DNA of 64,000 nt from Prostheceraeus crozeri (lineage: Eukaryota; Platyhelminthes; Polycladida; Euryleptidae). Position numbers and translations under genes: made by a program. Below are positions 1 to 13,810 of this stretch, piece after piece (within the stretch, counting starts at the first letter, position 1; each line of letters opens with the position of its first letter). The stretch spans positions 1 to 64,000 of the forward strand of contig CAJQUW010008011.1 in NCBI GenBank assembly GCA_907163375.1, in the 5' to 3' direction. The notes beneath the pieces were generated by a model, which saw nothing but the letters and a program-made list of their open reading frames with translations, made no database searches and had not been told where the DNA came from.

Positions 1-3000
1 GGGCTACGTCAGCGAAAATTTTTCTCTCCGATTGCGTTCAAATTCACCATACCGATGCAGAATTTCACGCTGAATCCGAATCTGGCCTCCGTTTTCTCAT
101 CCGATGCTTCGTTTGGGCGCTACAGACCAAAACGTCCCAAATTTTAACTCTGTCGTTTTTTCGAAAAATGTTGAAAATTTTTTCTCTCCGATTGACTTGA
201 AACTCACCATGCAGATAGAGAATTTCACGCTGATTCCAAATCTGAAATCCGTTTTCCAATCCGATGCTTCGTTTTGAAGCTACAGCCCAAAACGTCCCAA
301 ATTCTAACTCTGTCGTTTTTCGCCAATGTCCCAAAATCTTAAATGGCGTCTCACATCTAAACGAAGACAGATATGAACAAGCCGATTCTTTCAGTGAATT
401 TGTCTCACTCTTACCTTTCAAACGAGCTATTGCACGACAAAATCCGTCCACTAGAAGCAAAATTGGAAGTTTGGCGGAGGGGGGGGGACGTCAGCGAAAA
501 TTTTTCTCTCCGATTGCGTTCAAATTCACCATACCGATGCAGAATTTCACGCTGAATCCGAATCTGGCCTCCGTTTTCTCATCCGATGCTTCGTTTGGGC
601 GCTACAGACCAAAACGTCCCAAATTTTAACTCTGTCGTTTTTTCGAAAAATGTTGAAAATTTTTTCTCTCCGATTGACTTGAAACTCACCATGCAGATAG
701 AGAATTTCACGCTGATTCCAAATCTGAAATCCGTTTTCCAATCCGATGCTTCGTTTTGAAGCTACAGCCCAAAACGTCCCAAATTCTAACTCTGTCGTTT
801 TTCGCCAATGTCCCAAAATCTTAAATGGCGTCTCACATCTAAACGAAGACAGATATGAACAAGCCGATTCTTTCAGTGAATTTGTCTCACTCTTACCTTT
901 CAAACGAGCTATTGCACGACAAAATCCGTCCACTAGAAGCAAAATTGGAAGTTTGGCGGAGGGGGGGGACGTCAGCGAAAATTTTTCTCTCCGATTGCGT
1001 TCAAATTCACCATACCGATGCAGAATTTCACGCTGAATCCGAATCTGGCCTCCGTTTTCTCATCCGATGCTTCGTTTGGGCGCTACAGACCAAAACGTCC
1101 CAAATTTTAACTCTGTCGTTTTTTCGAAAAATGTTGAAAATTTTTTCTCTCCGATTGACTTGAAACTCACCATGCAGATAGAGAATTTCACGCTGATTCC
1201 AAATCTGAAATCCGTTTTCCAATCCGATGCTTCGTTTTGAAGCTACAGCCCAAAACGTCCCAAATTCTAACTCTGTCGTTTTTCGCCAATGTCCCAAAAT
1301 CTTAAATGGCGTCTCACATCTAAACGAAGACAGATATGAACAAGCCGATTCTTTCAGTGAATTTGTCTCACTCTTACCTTTCAAACGAGCTATTGCACGA
1401 CAAAATCCGTCCACTAGAAGCAAAATTGGAAGTTTGGCGGAGGGGGGGGGACGTCAGCGAAAATTTTTCTCTCCGATTGCGTTCAAATTCACCATACCGA
1501 TGCAGAATTTCACGCTGAATCCGAATCTGGCCTCCGTTTTCCCATCCGATGCTTCGTTTGGGCGCTACAGACCAAAACGTCCCAAATTTTAACTCTGTCG
1601 TTTTTTCGAAAAATGTTGAAAATTTTTTCTCTCCGATTGACTTGAAACTCACCATGCAGATAGAGAATTTCACGCTGATTCCAAATCTGAAATCCGTTTT
1701 CCAATCCGATGCTTCGTTTTGAAGCTACAGCCCAAAACGTCCCAAATTCTAACTCTGTCGTTTTTCGCCAATGTCCCAAAATCTTAAATGGCGTCTCACA
1801 TCTAAACGAAGACAGATATGAACAAGCCGATTCTTTCAGTGAATTTGTCTCACTCTTACCTTTCAAACGAGCTATTGCACGACAAAATCCGTCCACTAGA
1901 AGCAAAATTGGAAGTTTGGCGGAGGGGGGGGGACGTCAGCGAAAATTTTTCTCTCCGATTGCGTTCAAATTCACCATACCGATGCAGAATTTCACGCTGA
2001 ATCCGAATCTGGCCTCCGTTTTCTCATCCGATGCTTCGTTTGGGCGCTACAGACCAAAACGTCCCAAATTTTAACTCTGTCGTTTTTTCGAAAAATGTTG
2101 AAAATTTTTTCTCTCCGATTGACTTGAAACTCACCATGCAGATAGAGAATTTCACGCTGATTCCAAATCTGAAATCCGTTTTCCAATCCGATGCTTCGTT
2201 TTGAAGCTACAGCCCAAAACGTCCCAAATTCTAACTCTGTCGTTTTTCGCCAATGTCCCAAAATCTTAAATGGCGTCTCACATCTAAACGAAGACAGATA
2301 TGAACAAGCCGATTCTTTCAGTGAATTTGTCTCACTCTTACCTTTCAAACGAGCTATTGCACGACAAAATCCGTCCACTAGAAGCAAAATTGGAAGTTTG
2401 GCGGAGGGGGGGGACGTCAGCGAAAATTTTTCTCTCCGATTGCGTTCAAATTCACCATACCGATGCAGAATTTCACGCTGAATCCGAATCTGGCCTCCGT
2501 TTTCTCATCCGATGCTTCGTTTGGGCGCTACAGACCAAAACGTCCCAAATTTTAACTCTGTCGTTTTTTCGAAAAATGTTGAAAATTTTTTCTCTCCGAT
2601 TGACTTGAAACTCACCATGCAGATAGAGAATTTCACGCTGATTCCAAATCTGAAATCCGTTTTCCAATCCGATGCTTCGTTTTGAAGCTACAGCCCAAAA
2701 CGTCCCAAATTCTAACTCTGTCGTTTTTCGCCAATGTCCCAAAATCTTAAATGGCGTCTCACATCTAAACGAAGACAGATATGAACAAGCCGATTCTTTC
2801 AGTGAATTTGTCTCACTCTTACCTTTCAAACGAGCTATGGCACGACAAAATCCGTCCACTAGAAGCAAAATTGGAAGTTTGGCGGAGGGGGGGGACGTCA
2901 GCGAAAATTTTTCTCTCCGATTGCGTTCAAATTCACCATACCGATGCAGAATTTCACGCTGAATCCGAATCTGGCCTCCGTTTTCTCATCCGATGCTTCG

Positions 3001-6000
3001 TTTGGGCGCTACAGACCAAAACGTCCCAAATTTTAACTCTGTCGTTTTTTCGAAAAATGTTGAAAATTTTTTCTCTCCGATTGACTTGAAACTCACCATG
3101 CAGATAGAGAATTTCACGCTGATTCCAAATCTGAAATCCGTTTTCCAATCCGATGCTTCGTTTTGAAGCTACAGCCCAAAACGTCCCAAATTCTAACTCT
3201 GTCGTTTTTCGCCAATGTCCCAAAATCTTAAATGGCGTCTCACATCTAAACGAAGACAGATATGAACAAGCCGATTCTTTCAGTGAATTTGTCTCACTCT
3301 TACCTTTCAAACGAGCTATTGCACGACAAAATCCGTCCACTAGAAGCAAAATTGGAAGTTTGGCGGAGGGGGGGGACGTCAGCGAAAATTTTTCTCTCCG
3401 ATTGCGTTCAAATTCACCATACCGATGCAGAATTTCACGCTGAATCCGAATCTGGCCTCCGTTTTCTCATCCGATGCTTCGTTTGGGCGCTACAGACCAA
3501 AACGTCCCAAATTTTAACTCTGTCGTTTTTTCGAAAAATGTTGAAAATTTTTTCTCTCCGATTGACTTGAAACTCACCATGCAGATAGAGAATTTCACGC
3601 TGATTCCAAATCTGAAATCCGTTTTCCAATCCGATGCTTCGTTTTGAAGCTACAGCCCAAAACGTCCCAAATTCTAACTCTGTCGTTTTTCGCCAATGTC
3701 CCAAAATCTTAAATGGCGTCTCACATCTAAACGAAGACAGATATGAACAAGCCGATTCTTTCAGTGAATTTGTCTCACTCTTACCTTTCAAACGAGCTAT
3801 TGCACGACAAAATCCGTCCACTAGAAGCAAAATTGGAAGTTTGGCGGAGGGGGGGGGACGTCAGCGAAAATTTTTCTCTCCGATTGCGTTCAAATTCACC
3901 ATACCGATGCAGAATTTCACGCTGAATCCGAATCTGGCCTCCGTTTTCTCATCCGATGCTTCGTTTGGGCGCTACAGACCAAAACGTCCCAAATTTTAAC
4001 TCTGTCGTTTTTTCGAAAAATGTTGAAAATTTTTTCTCTCCGATTGACTTGAAACTCACCATGCAGATAGAGAATTTCACGCTGATTCCAAATCTGAAAT
4101 CCGTTTTCCAATCCGATGCTTCGTTTTGAAGCTACAGCCCAAAACGTCCCAAATTCTAACTCTGTCGTTTTTCGCCAATGTCCCAAAATCTTAAATGGCG
4201 TCTCACATCTAAACGAAGACAGATATGAACAAGCCGATTCTTTCAGTGAATTTGTCTCACTCTTACCTTTCAAACGAGCTATTGCACGACAAAATCCGTC
4301 CACTAGAAGCAAAATTGGAAGTTTGGCGGAGGGGGGGGACGTCAGCGAAAATTTTTCTCTCCGATTGCGTTCAAATTCACCATACCGATGCAGAATTTCA
4401 CGCTGAATCCGAATCTGGCCTCCGTTTTCTCATCCGATGCTTCGTTTGGGCGCTACAGACCAAAACGTCCCAAATTTTAACTCTGTCGTTTTTTCGAAAA
4501 ATGTTGAAAATTTTTTCTCTCCGATTGACTTGAAACTCACCATGCAGATAGAGAATTTCACGCTGATTCCAAATCTGAAATCCGTTTTCCAATCCGATGC
4601 TTCGTTTTGAAGCTACAGCCCAAAACGTCCCAAATTCTAACTCTGTCGTTTTTCGCCAATGTCCCAAAATCTTAAATGGCGTCTCACATCTAAACGAAGA
4701 CAGATATGAACAAGCCGATTCTTTCAGTGAATTTGTCTCACTCTTACCTTTCAAACGAGCTATTGCACGACAAAATCCGTCCACTAGAAGCAAAATTGGA
4801 AGTTTGGCGGAGGGGGGGGGACGTCAGCGAAAATTTTTCTCTCCGATTGCGTTCAAATTCACCATACCGATGCAGAATTTCACGCTGAATCCGAATCTGG
4901 CCTCCGTTTTCTCATCCGATGCTTCGTTTGGGCGCTACAGACCAAAACGTCCCAAATTTTAACTCTGTCGTTTTTTCGAAAAATGTTGAAAATTTTTTCT
5001 CTCCGATTGACTTGAAACTCACCATGCAGATAGAGAATTTCACGCTGATTCCAAATCTGAAATCCGTTTTCCAATCCGATGCTTCGTTTTGAAGCTACAG
5101 CCCAAAACGTCCCAAATTCTAACTCTGTCGTTTTTCGCCAATGTCCCAAAATCTTAAATGGCGTCTCACATCTAAACGAAGACAGATATGAACAAGCCGA
5201 TTCTTTCAGTGAATTTGTCTCACTCTTACCTTTCAAACGAGCTATGGCACGACAAAATCCGTCCACTAGAAGCAAAATTGGAAGTTTGGCGGAGGGGGGG
5301 GACGTCAGCGAAAATTTTTCTCTCCGATTGCGTTCAAATTCACCATACCGATGCAGAATTTCACGCTGAATCCGAATCTGGCCTCCGTTTTCTCATCCGA
5401 TGCTTCGTTTGGGCGCTACAGACCAAAACGTCCCAAATTTTAACTCTGTCGTTTTTTCGAAAAATGTTGAAAATTTTTTCTCTCCGATTGACTTGAAACT
5501 CACCATGCAGATAGAGAATTTCACGCTGATTCCAAATCTGAAATCCGTTTTCCAATCCGATGCTTCGTTTTGAAGCTACAGCCCAAAACGTCCCAAATTC
5601 TAACTCTGTCGTTTTTCGCCAATGTCCCAAAATCTTAAATGGCGTCTCACATCTAAACGAAGACAGATATGAACAAGCCGATTCTTTCAGTGAATTTGTC
5701 TCACTCTTACCTTTCAAACGAGCTATGGCACGACAAAATCCGTCCACTAGAAGCAAAATTGGAAGTTTGGCGGAGGGGGGGGGACGTCAGCGAAAATTTT
5801 TCTCTCCGATTGCGTTCAAATTCACCATACCGATGCAGAATTTCACGCTGAATCCGAATCTGGCCTCCGTTTTCTCATCCGATGCTTCGTTTGGGCGCTA
5901 CAGACCAAAACGTCCCAAATTTTAACTCTGTCGTTTTTTCGAAAAATGTTGAAAATTTTTTCTCTCCGATTGACTTGAAACTCACCATGCAGATAGAGAA

Positions 6001-9000
6001 TTTCACGCTGATTCCAAATCTGAAATCCGTTTTCCAATCCGATGCTTCGTTTTGAAGCTACAGCCCAAAACGTCCCAAATTCTAACTCTGTCGTTTTTCG
6101 CCAATGTCCCAAAATCTTAAATGGCGTCTCACATCTAAACGAAGACAGATATGAACAAGCCGATTCTTTCAGTGAATTTGTCTCACTCTTACCTTTCAAA
6201 CGAGCTATTGCACGACAAAATCCGTCCACTAGAAGCAAAATTGGAAGTTTGGCGGAGGGGGGGGACGTCAGCGAAAATTTTTCTCTCCGATTGCGTTCAA
6301 ATTCACCATACCGATGCAGAATTTCACGCTGAATCCGAATCTGGCCTCCGTTTTCTCATCCGATGCTTCGTTTGGGCGCTACAGACCAAAACGTCCCAAA
6401 TTTTAACTCTGTCGTTTTTTCGAAAAATGTTGAAAATTTTTTCTCTCCGATTGACTTGAAACTCACCATGCAGATAGAGAATTTCACGCTGATTCCAAAT
6501 CTGAAATCCGTTTTCCAATCCGATGCTTCGTTTTGAAGCTACAGCCCAAAACGTCCCAAATTCTAACTCTGTCGTTTTTCGCCAATGTCCCAAAATCTTA
6601 AATGGCGTCTCACATCTAAACGAAGACAGATATGAACAAGCCGATTCTTTCAGTGAATTTGTCTCACTCTTACCTTTCAAACGAGCTATGGCACGACAAA
6701 ATCCGTCCACTAGAAGCAAAATTGGAAGTTTGGCGGAGGGGGGGGGACGTCAGCGAAAATTTTTCTCTCCGATTGCGTTCAAATTCACCATACCGATGCA
6801 GAATTTCACGCTGAATCCGAATCTGGCCTCCGTTTTCTCATCCGATGCTTCGTTTGGGCGCTACAGACCAAAACGTCCCAAATTTTAACTCTGTCGTTTT
6901 TTCGAAAAATGTTGAAAATTTTTTCTCTCCGATTGACTTGAAACTCACCATGCAGATAGAGAATTTCACGCTGATTCCAAATCTGAAATCCGTTTTCCAA
7001 TCCGATGCTTCGTTTTGAAGCTACAGCCCAAAACGTCCCAAATTCTAACTCTGTCGTTTTTCGCCAATGTCCCAAAATCTTAAATGGCGTCTCACATCTA
7101 AACGAAGACAGATATGAACAAGCCGATTCTTTCAGTGAATTTGTCTCACTCTTACCTTTCAAACGAGCTATGGCACGACAAAATCCGTCCACTAGAAGCA
7201 AAATTGGAAGTTTGGCGGAGGGGGGGGGACGTCAGCGAAAATTTTTCTCTCCGATTGCGTTCAAATTCACCATACCGATGCAGAATTTCACGCTGAATCC
7301 GAATCTGGCCTCCGTTTTCTCATCCGATGCTTCGTTTGGGCGCTACAGACCAAAACGTCCCAAATTTTAACTCTGTCGTTTTTTCGAAAAATGTTGAAAA
7401 TTTTTTCTCTCCGATTGACTTGAAACTCACCATGCAGATAGAGAATTTCACGCTGATTCCAAATCTGAAATCCGTTTTCCAATCCGATGCTTCGTTTTGA
7501 AGCTACAGCCCAAAACGTCCCAAATTCTAACTCTGTCGTTTTTCGCCAATGTCCCAAAATCTTAAATGGCGTCTCACATCTAAACGAAGACAGATATGAA
7601 CAAGCCGATTCTTTCAGTGAATTTGTCTCACTCTTACCTTTCAAACGAGCTATGGCACGACAAAATCCGTCCACTAGAAGCAAAATTGGAAGTTTGGCGG
7701 AGGGGGGGGGACGTCAGCGAAAATTTTTCTCTCCGATTGCGTTCAAATTCACCATACCGATGCAGAATTTCACGCTGAATCCGAATCTGGCCTCCGTTTT
7801 CTCATCCGATGCTTCGTTTGGGCGCTACAGACCAAAACGTCCCAAATTTTAACTCTGTCGTTTTTTCGAAAAATGTTGAAAATTTTTTCTCTCCGATTGA
7901 CTTGAAACTCACCATGCAGATAGAGAATTTCACGCTGATTCCAAATCTGAAATCCGTTTTCCAATCCGATGCTTCGTTTTGAAGCTACAGCCCAAAACGT
8001 CCCAAATTCTAACTCTGTCGTTTTTCGCCAATGTCCCAAAATCTTAAATGGCGTCTCACATCTAAACGAAGACAGATATGAACAAGCCGATTCTTTCAGT
8101 GAATTTGTCTCACTCTTACCTTTCAAACGAGCTATGGCACGACAAAATCCGTCCACTAGAAGCAAAATTGGAAGTTTGGCGGAGGGGGGGGGACGTCAGC
8201 GAAAATTTTTCTCTCCGATTGCGTTCAAATTCACCATACCGATGCAGAATTTCACGCTGAATCCGAATCTGGCCTCCGTTTTCTCATCCGATGCTTCGTT
8301 TGGGCGCTACAGACCAAAACGTCCCAAATTTTAACTCTGTCGTTTTTTCGAAAAATGTTGAAAATTTTTTCTCTCCGATTGACTTGAAACTCACCATGCA
8401 GATAGAGAATTTCACGCTGATTCCAAATCTGAAATCCGTTTTCCAATCCGATGCTTCGTTTTGAAGCTACAGCCCAAAACGTCCCAAATTCTAACTCTGT
8501 CGTTTTTCGCCAATGTCCCAAAATCTTAAATGGCGTCTCACATCTAAACGAAGACAGATATGAACAAGCCGATTCTTTCAGTGAATTTGTCTCACTCTTA
8601 CCTTTCAAACGAGCTATGGCACGACAAAATCCGTCCACTAGAAGCAAAATTGGAAGTTTGGCGGAGGGGGGGGGACGTCAGCGAAAATTTTTCTCTCCGA
8701 TTGCGTTCAAATTCACCATACCGATGCAGAATTTCACGCTGAATCCGAATCTGGCCTCCGTTTTCTCATCCGATGCTTCGTTTGGGCGCTACAGACCAAA
8801 ACGTCCCAAATTTTAACTCTGTCGTTTTTTCGAAAAATGTTGAAAATTTTTTCTCTCCGATTGACTTGAAACTCACCATGCAGATAGAGAATTTCACGCT
8901 GATTCCAAATCTGAAATCCGTTTTCCAATCCGATGCTTCGTTTTGAAGCTACAGCCCAAAACGTCCCAAATTCTAACTCTGTCGTTTTTCGCCAATGTCC

Positions 9001-12000
9001 CAAAATCTTAAATGGCGTCTCACATCTAAACGAAGACAGATATGAACAAGCCGATTCTTTCAGTGAATTTGTCTCACTCTTACCTTTCAAACGAGCTATG
9101 GCACGACAAAATCCGTCCACTAGAAGCAAAATTGGAAGTTTGGCGGAGGGGGGGGGACGTCAGCGAAAATTTTTCTCTCCGATTGCGTTCAAATTCACCA
9201 TACCGATGCAGAATTTCACGCTGAATCCGAATCTGGCCTCCGTTTTCTCATCCGATGCTTCGTTTGGGCGCTACAGACCAAAACGTCCCAAATTTTAACT
9301 CTGTCGTTTTTTCGAAAAATGTTGAAAATTTTTTCTCTCCGATTGACTTGAAACTCACCATGCAGATAGAGAATTTCACGCTGATTCCAAATCTGAAATC
9401 CGTTTTCCAATCCGATGCTTCGTTTTGAAGCTACAGCCCAAAACGTCCCAAATTCTAACTCTGTCGTTTTTCGCCAATGTCCCAAAATCTTAAATGGCGT
9501 CTCACATCTAAACGAAGACAGATATGAACAAGCCGATTCTTTCAGTGAATTTGTCTCACTCTTACCTTTCAAACGAGCTATGGCACGACAAAATCCGTCC
9601 ACTAGAAGCAAAATTGGAAGTTTGGCGGAGGGGGGGGACGTCAGCGAAAATTTTTCTCTCCGATTGCGTTCAAATTCACCATACCGATGCAGAATTTCAC
9701 GCTGAATCCGAATCTGGCCTCCGTTTTCTCATCCGATGCTTCGTTTGGGCGCTACAGACCAAAACGTCCCAAATTTTAACTCTGTCGTTTTTTCGAAAAA
9801 TGTTGAAAATTTTTTCTCTCCGATTGACTTGAAACTCACCATGCAGATAGAGAATTTCACGCTGATTCCAAATCTGAAATCCGTTTTCCAATCCGATGCT
9901 TCGTTTTGAAGCTACAGCCCAAAACGTCCCAAATTCTAACTCTGTCGTTTTTCGCCAATGTCCCAAAATCTTAAATGGCGTCTCACATCTAAACGAAGAC
10001 AGATATGAACAAGCCGATTCTTTCAGTGAATTTGTCTCACTCTTACCTTTCAAACGAGCTATGGCACGACAAAATCCGTCCACTAGAAGCAAAATTGGAA
10101 GTTTGGCGGAGGGGGGGGACGTCAGCGAAAATTTTTCTCTCCGATTGCGTTCAAATTCACCATACCGATGCAGAATTTCACGCTGAATCCGAATCTGGCC
10201 TCCGTTTTCTCATCCGATGCTTCGTTTGGGCGCTACAGACCAAAACGTCCCAAATTTTAACTCTGTCGTTTTTTCGAAAAATGTTGAAAATTTTTTCTCT
10301 CCGATTGACTTGAAACTCACCATGCAGATAGAGAATTTCACGCTGATTCCAAATCTGAAATCCGTTTTCCAATCCGATGCTTCGTTTTGAAGCTACAGCC
10401 CAAAACGTCCCAAATTCTAACTCTGTCGTTTTTCGCCAATGTCCCAAAATCTTAAATGGCGTCTCACATCTAAACGAAGACAGATATGAACAAGCCGATT
10501 CTTTCAGTGAATTTGTCTCACTCTTACCTTTCAAACGAGCTATGGCACGACAAAATCCGTCCACTAGAAGCAAAATTGGAAGTTTGGCGGAGGGGGGGGG
10601 ACGTCAGCGAAAATTTTTCTCTCCGATTGCGTTCAAATTCACCATACCGATGCAGAATTTCACGCTGAATCCGAATCTGGCCTCCGTTTTCTCATCCGAT
10701 GCTTCGTTTGGGCGCTACAGACCAAAACGTCCCAAATTTTAACTCTGTCGTTTTTTCGAAAAATGTTGAAAATTTTTTCTCTCCGATTGACTTGAAACTC
10801 ACCATGCAGATAGAGAATTTCACGCTGATTCCAAATCTGAAATCCGTTTTCCAATCCGATGCTTCGTTTTGAAGCTACAGCCCAAAACGTCCCAAATTCT
10901 AACTCTGTCGTTTTTCGCCAATGTCCCAAAATCTTAAATGGCGTCTCACATCTAAACGAAGACAGATATGAACAAGCCGATTCTTTCAGTGAATTTGTCT
11001 CACTCTTACCTTTCAAACGAGCTATGGCACGACAAAATCCGTCCACTAGAAGCAAAATTGGAAGTTTGGCGGAGGGGGGGGACGTCAGCGAAAATTTTTC
11101 TCTCCGATTGCGTTCAAATTCACCATACCGATGCAGAATTTCACGCTGAATCCGAATCTGGCCTCCGTTTTCTCATCCGATGCTTCGTTTGGGCGCTACA
11201 GACCAAAACGTCCCAAATTTTAACTCTGTCGTTTTTTCGAAAAATGTTGAAAATTTTTTCTCTCCGATTGACTTGAAACTCACCATGCAGATAGAGAATT
11301 TCACGCTGATTCCAAATCTGAAATCCGTTTTCCAATCCGATGCTTCGTTTTGAAGCTACAGCCCAAAACGTCCCAAATTCTAACTCTGTCGTTTTTCGCC
11401 AATGTCCCAAAATCTTAAATGGCGTCTCACATCTAAACGAAGACAGATATGAACAAGCCGATTCTTTCAGTGAATTTGTCTCACTCTTACCTTTCAAACG
11501 AGCTATGGCACGACAAAATCCGTCCACTAGAAGCAAAATTGGAAGTTTGGCGGAGGGGGGGGACGTCAGCGAAAATTTTTCTCTCCGATTGCGTTCAAAT
11601 TCACCATACCGATGCAGAATTTCACGCTGAATCCGAATCTGGCCTCCGTTTTCTCATCCGATGCTTCGTTTGGGCGCTACAGACCAAAACGTCCCAAATT
11701 TTAACTCTGTCGTTTTTTCGAAAAATGTTGAAAATTTTTTCTCTCCGATTGACTTGAAACTCACCATGCAGATAGAGAATTTCACGCTGATTCCAAATCT
11801 GAAATCCGTTTTCCAATCCGATGCTTCGTTTTGAAGCTACAGCCCAAAACGTCCCAAATTCTAACTCTGTCGTTTTTCGCCAATGTCCCAAAATCTTAAA
11901 TGGCGTCTCACATCTAAACGAAGACAGATATGAACAAGCCGATTCTTTCAGTGAATTTGTCTCACTCTTACCTTTCAAACGAGCTATGGCACGACAAAAT

Positions 12001-13489
12001 CCGTCCACTAGAAGCAAAATTGGAAGTTTGGCGGAGGGGGGGGGACGTCAGCGAAAATTTTTCTCTCCGATTGCGTTCAAATTCACCATACCGATGCAGA
12101 ATTTCACGCTGAATCCGAATCTGGCCTCCGTTTTCTCATCCGATGCTTCGTTTGGGCGCTACAGACCAAAACGTCCCAAATTTTAACTCTGTCGTTTTTT
12201 CGAAAAATGTTGAAAATTTTTTCTCTCCGATTGACTTGAAACTCACCATGCAGATAGAGAATTTCACGCTGATTCCAAATCTGAAATCCGTTTTCCAATC
12301 CGATGCTTCGTTTTGAAGCTACAGCCCAAAACGTCCCAAATTCTAACTCTGTCGTTTTTCGCCAATGTCCCAAAATCTTAAATGGCGTCTCACATCTAAA
12401 CGAAGACAGATATGAACAAGCCGATTCTTTCAGTGAATTTGTCTCACTCTTACCTTTCAAACGAGCTATGGCACGACAAAATCCGTCCACTAGAAGCAAA
12501 ATTGGAAGTTTGGCGGAGGGGGGGGACGTCAGCGAAAATTTTTCTCTCCGATTGCGTTCAAATTCACCATACCGATGCAGAATTTCACGCTGAATCCGAA
12601 TCTGGCCTCCGTTTTCTCATCCGATGCTTCGTTTGGGCGCTACAGACCAAAACGTCCCAAATTTTAACTCTGTCGTTTTTTCGAAAAATGTTGAAAATTT
12701 TTTCTCTCCGATTGACTTGAAACTCACCATGCAGATAGAGAATTTCACGCTGATTCCAAATCTGAAATCCGTTTTCCAATCCGATGCTTCGTTTTGAAGC
12801 TACAGCCCAAAACGTCCCAAATTCTAACTCTGTCGTTTTTCGCCAATGTCCCAAAATGTTAAATGGCGTCTCACATCTAAACGAAGACAGGTAGGAACAA
12901 GCCGATTCTTTCAGTGAATATGTCTCACTCTTACCTTTCAAACGAGCTATTGCACGACAATATCCGTCCACTAGAAGCAAAATTGGAAGTTTGGCGGAGG
13001 GGGGAGGGGGACGTCAGCGAAAATTTTTCTCTCCGATTGCGTTCAAATTCACCATACCGATGCAGAATTTCACGCTGAATCCGAATCTGGCCTCCGTTTT
13101 CTCATCCGATGCTTCGTTTGGGCGCTACAGACCAAAACGTCCCAAATTTTAACTCTGTCGTTTTTTCGAAAAATGTTGAAAATTTTTCTCTCCGATTGAC
13201 TTGAAACTCACCATGCAGATAGAGAATTTCACGCTGATTCCAAATCTGAAATCCGTTTTCCAATCCGATGCTTCGTTTTGAAGCTACAGCCCAAAACGTC
13301 CCAAATTCTAACTCTGTCGTTTTTCGCCAATGTCCCAAAATCTTAAATGGCGTCTCACATCTAAACGAAGACAGATATGAACAAGCCGATTCTTTCAGTG
13401 AATTTGTCTCACTCTTACCTTTCAAACGAGCTATTGCACGACAAAATCCGTCCACTAGAAGCAAAATTGGAAGTTTGGCGGAGGGGGGG
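1..13489. repeat. 482-bp satellite, 28 tandem copies
   Basis: Head-to-tail array with a period of 481 or 482 bp. Taking the ACGTCAG motif as unit start (6, 488, 970 ... 13490) gives 28 units. Interior copies are almost identical. The one-base length difference follows a G run of 8 or 9 just before ACGTCAG. Each unit has three parts: segment A (~165 bp), segment B (~165 bp, by eye about 80% like A, both starting TTTTTCTCTCCGATTG) and segment C (~150 bp, ending in the G run). One T/G variant marks some copies (GCTATTGCACG versus GCTATGGCACG). The left end of the window cuts the array, so its true size is unknown. Short open frames occur in every unit on both strands, but nothing in them matches a protein family I know, so I treat the array as non-coding satellite DNA. 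Confidence 0.97.
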
Positions 13490-13810
13490 ACGTCAGCGAA
13501 AATTTTTCTCTCCGATTGCGTTCAAATTCACCATACCGATGCAGAATTTCACGCTGAATCCGAATCTGGCCTCCGTTTTCTCATCCGATGCTTCGTTTGG
13601 GCGCTACAGACCAAAACGTCCCAAATTTTAACTCTGTCGTTTTTCGCCAATGTCCCAAAATCTTAAATGGCGTCTCACATCTAAACGAAGACAGATATGA
13701 ACAAGCCGATTCTTTCAGTGAATTTGTCTCACTCTTACCTTTCAAACGAGCTATTGCACGACAAAATCCGTCCACTAGAAGCAAAATTGGAAGTTTGGCG
13801 GAGGGGGGGG
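13490..13810. repeat. Short 321-bp satellite unit (one A/B block plus C)
   Basis: This copy starts as segment A, switches to the end of segment B inside the shared stretch CAAATTTTAACTCTGTCG, then continues into segment C. It therefore lacks one of the two ~165-bp blocks. It can be read as the product of recombination between A and B, or as a surviving ancestral single-block monomer. The diverged neighbours at 13811-14457 have almost the same length, which favours the ancestral reading or at least shows that this monomer length is old. Confidence 0.9.

Noticed and set aside
65-13464. Repeated 131-, 121-, 102- and 96-codon open frames in every satellite unit
   Set aside because: They are copies of one repeat unit, change length with the G-run count, overlap on both strands and match no family. 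Open frames in homogenised repeats are expected without coding function.
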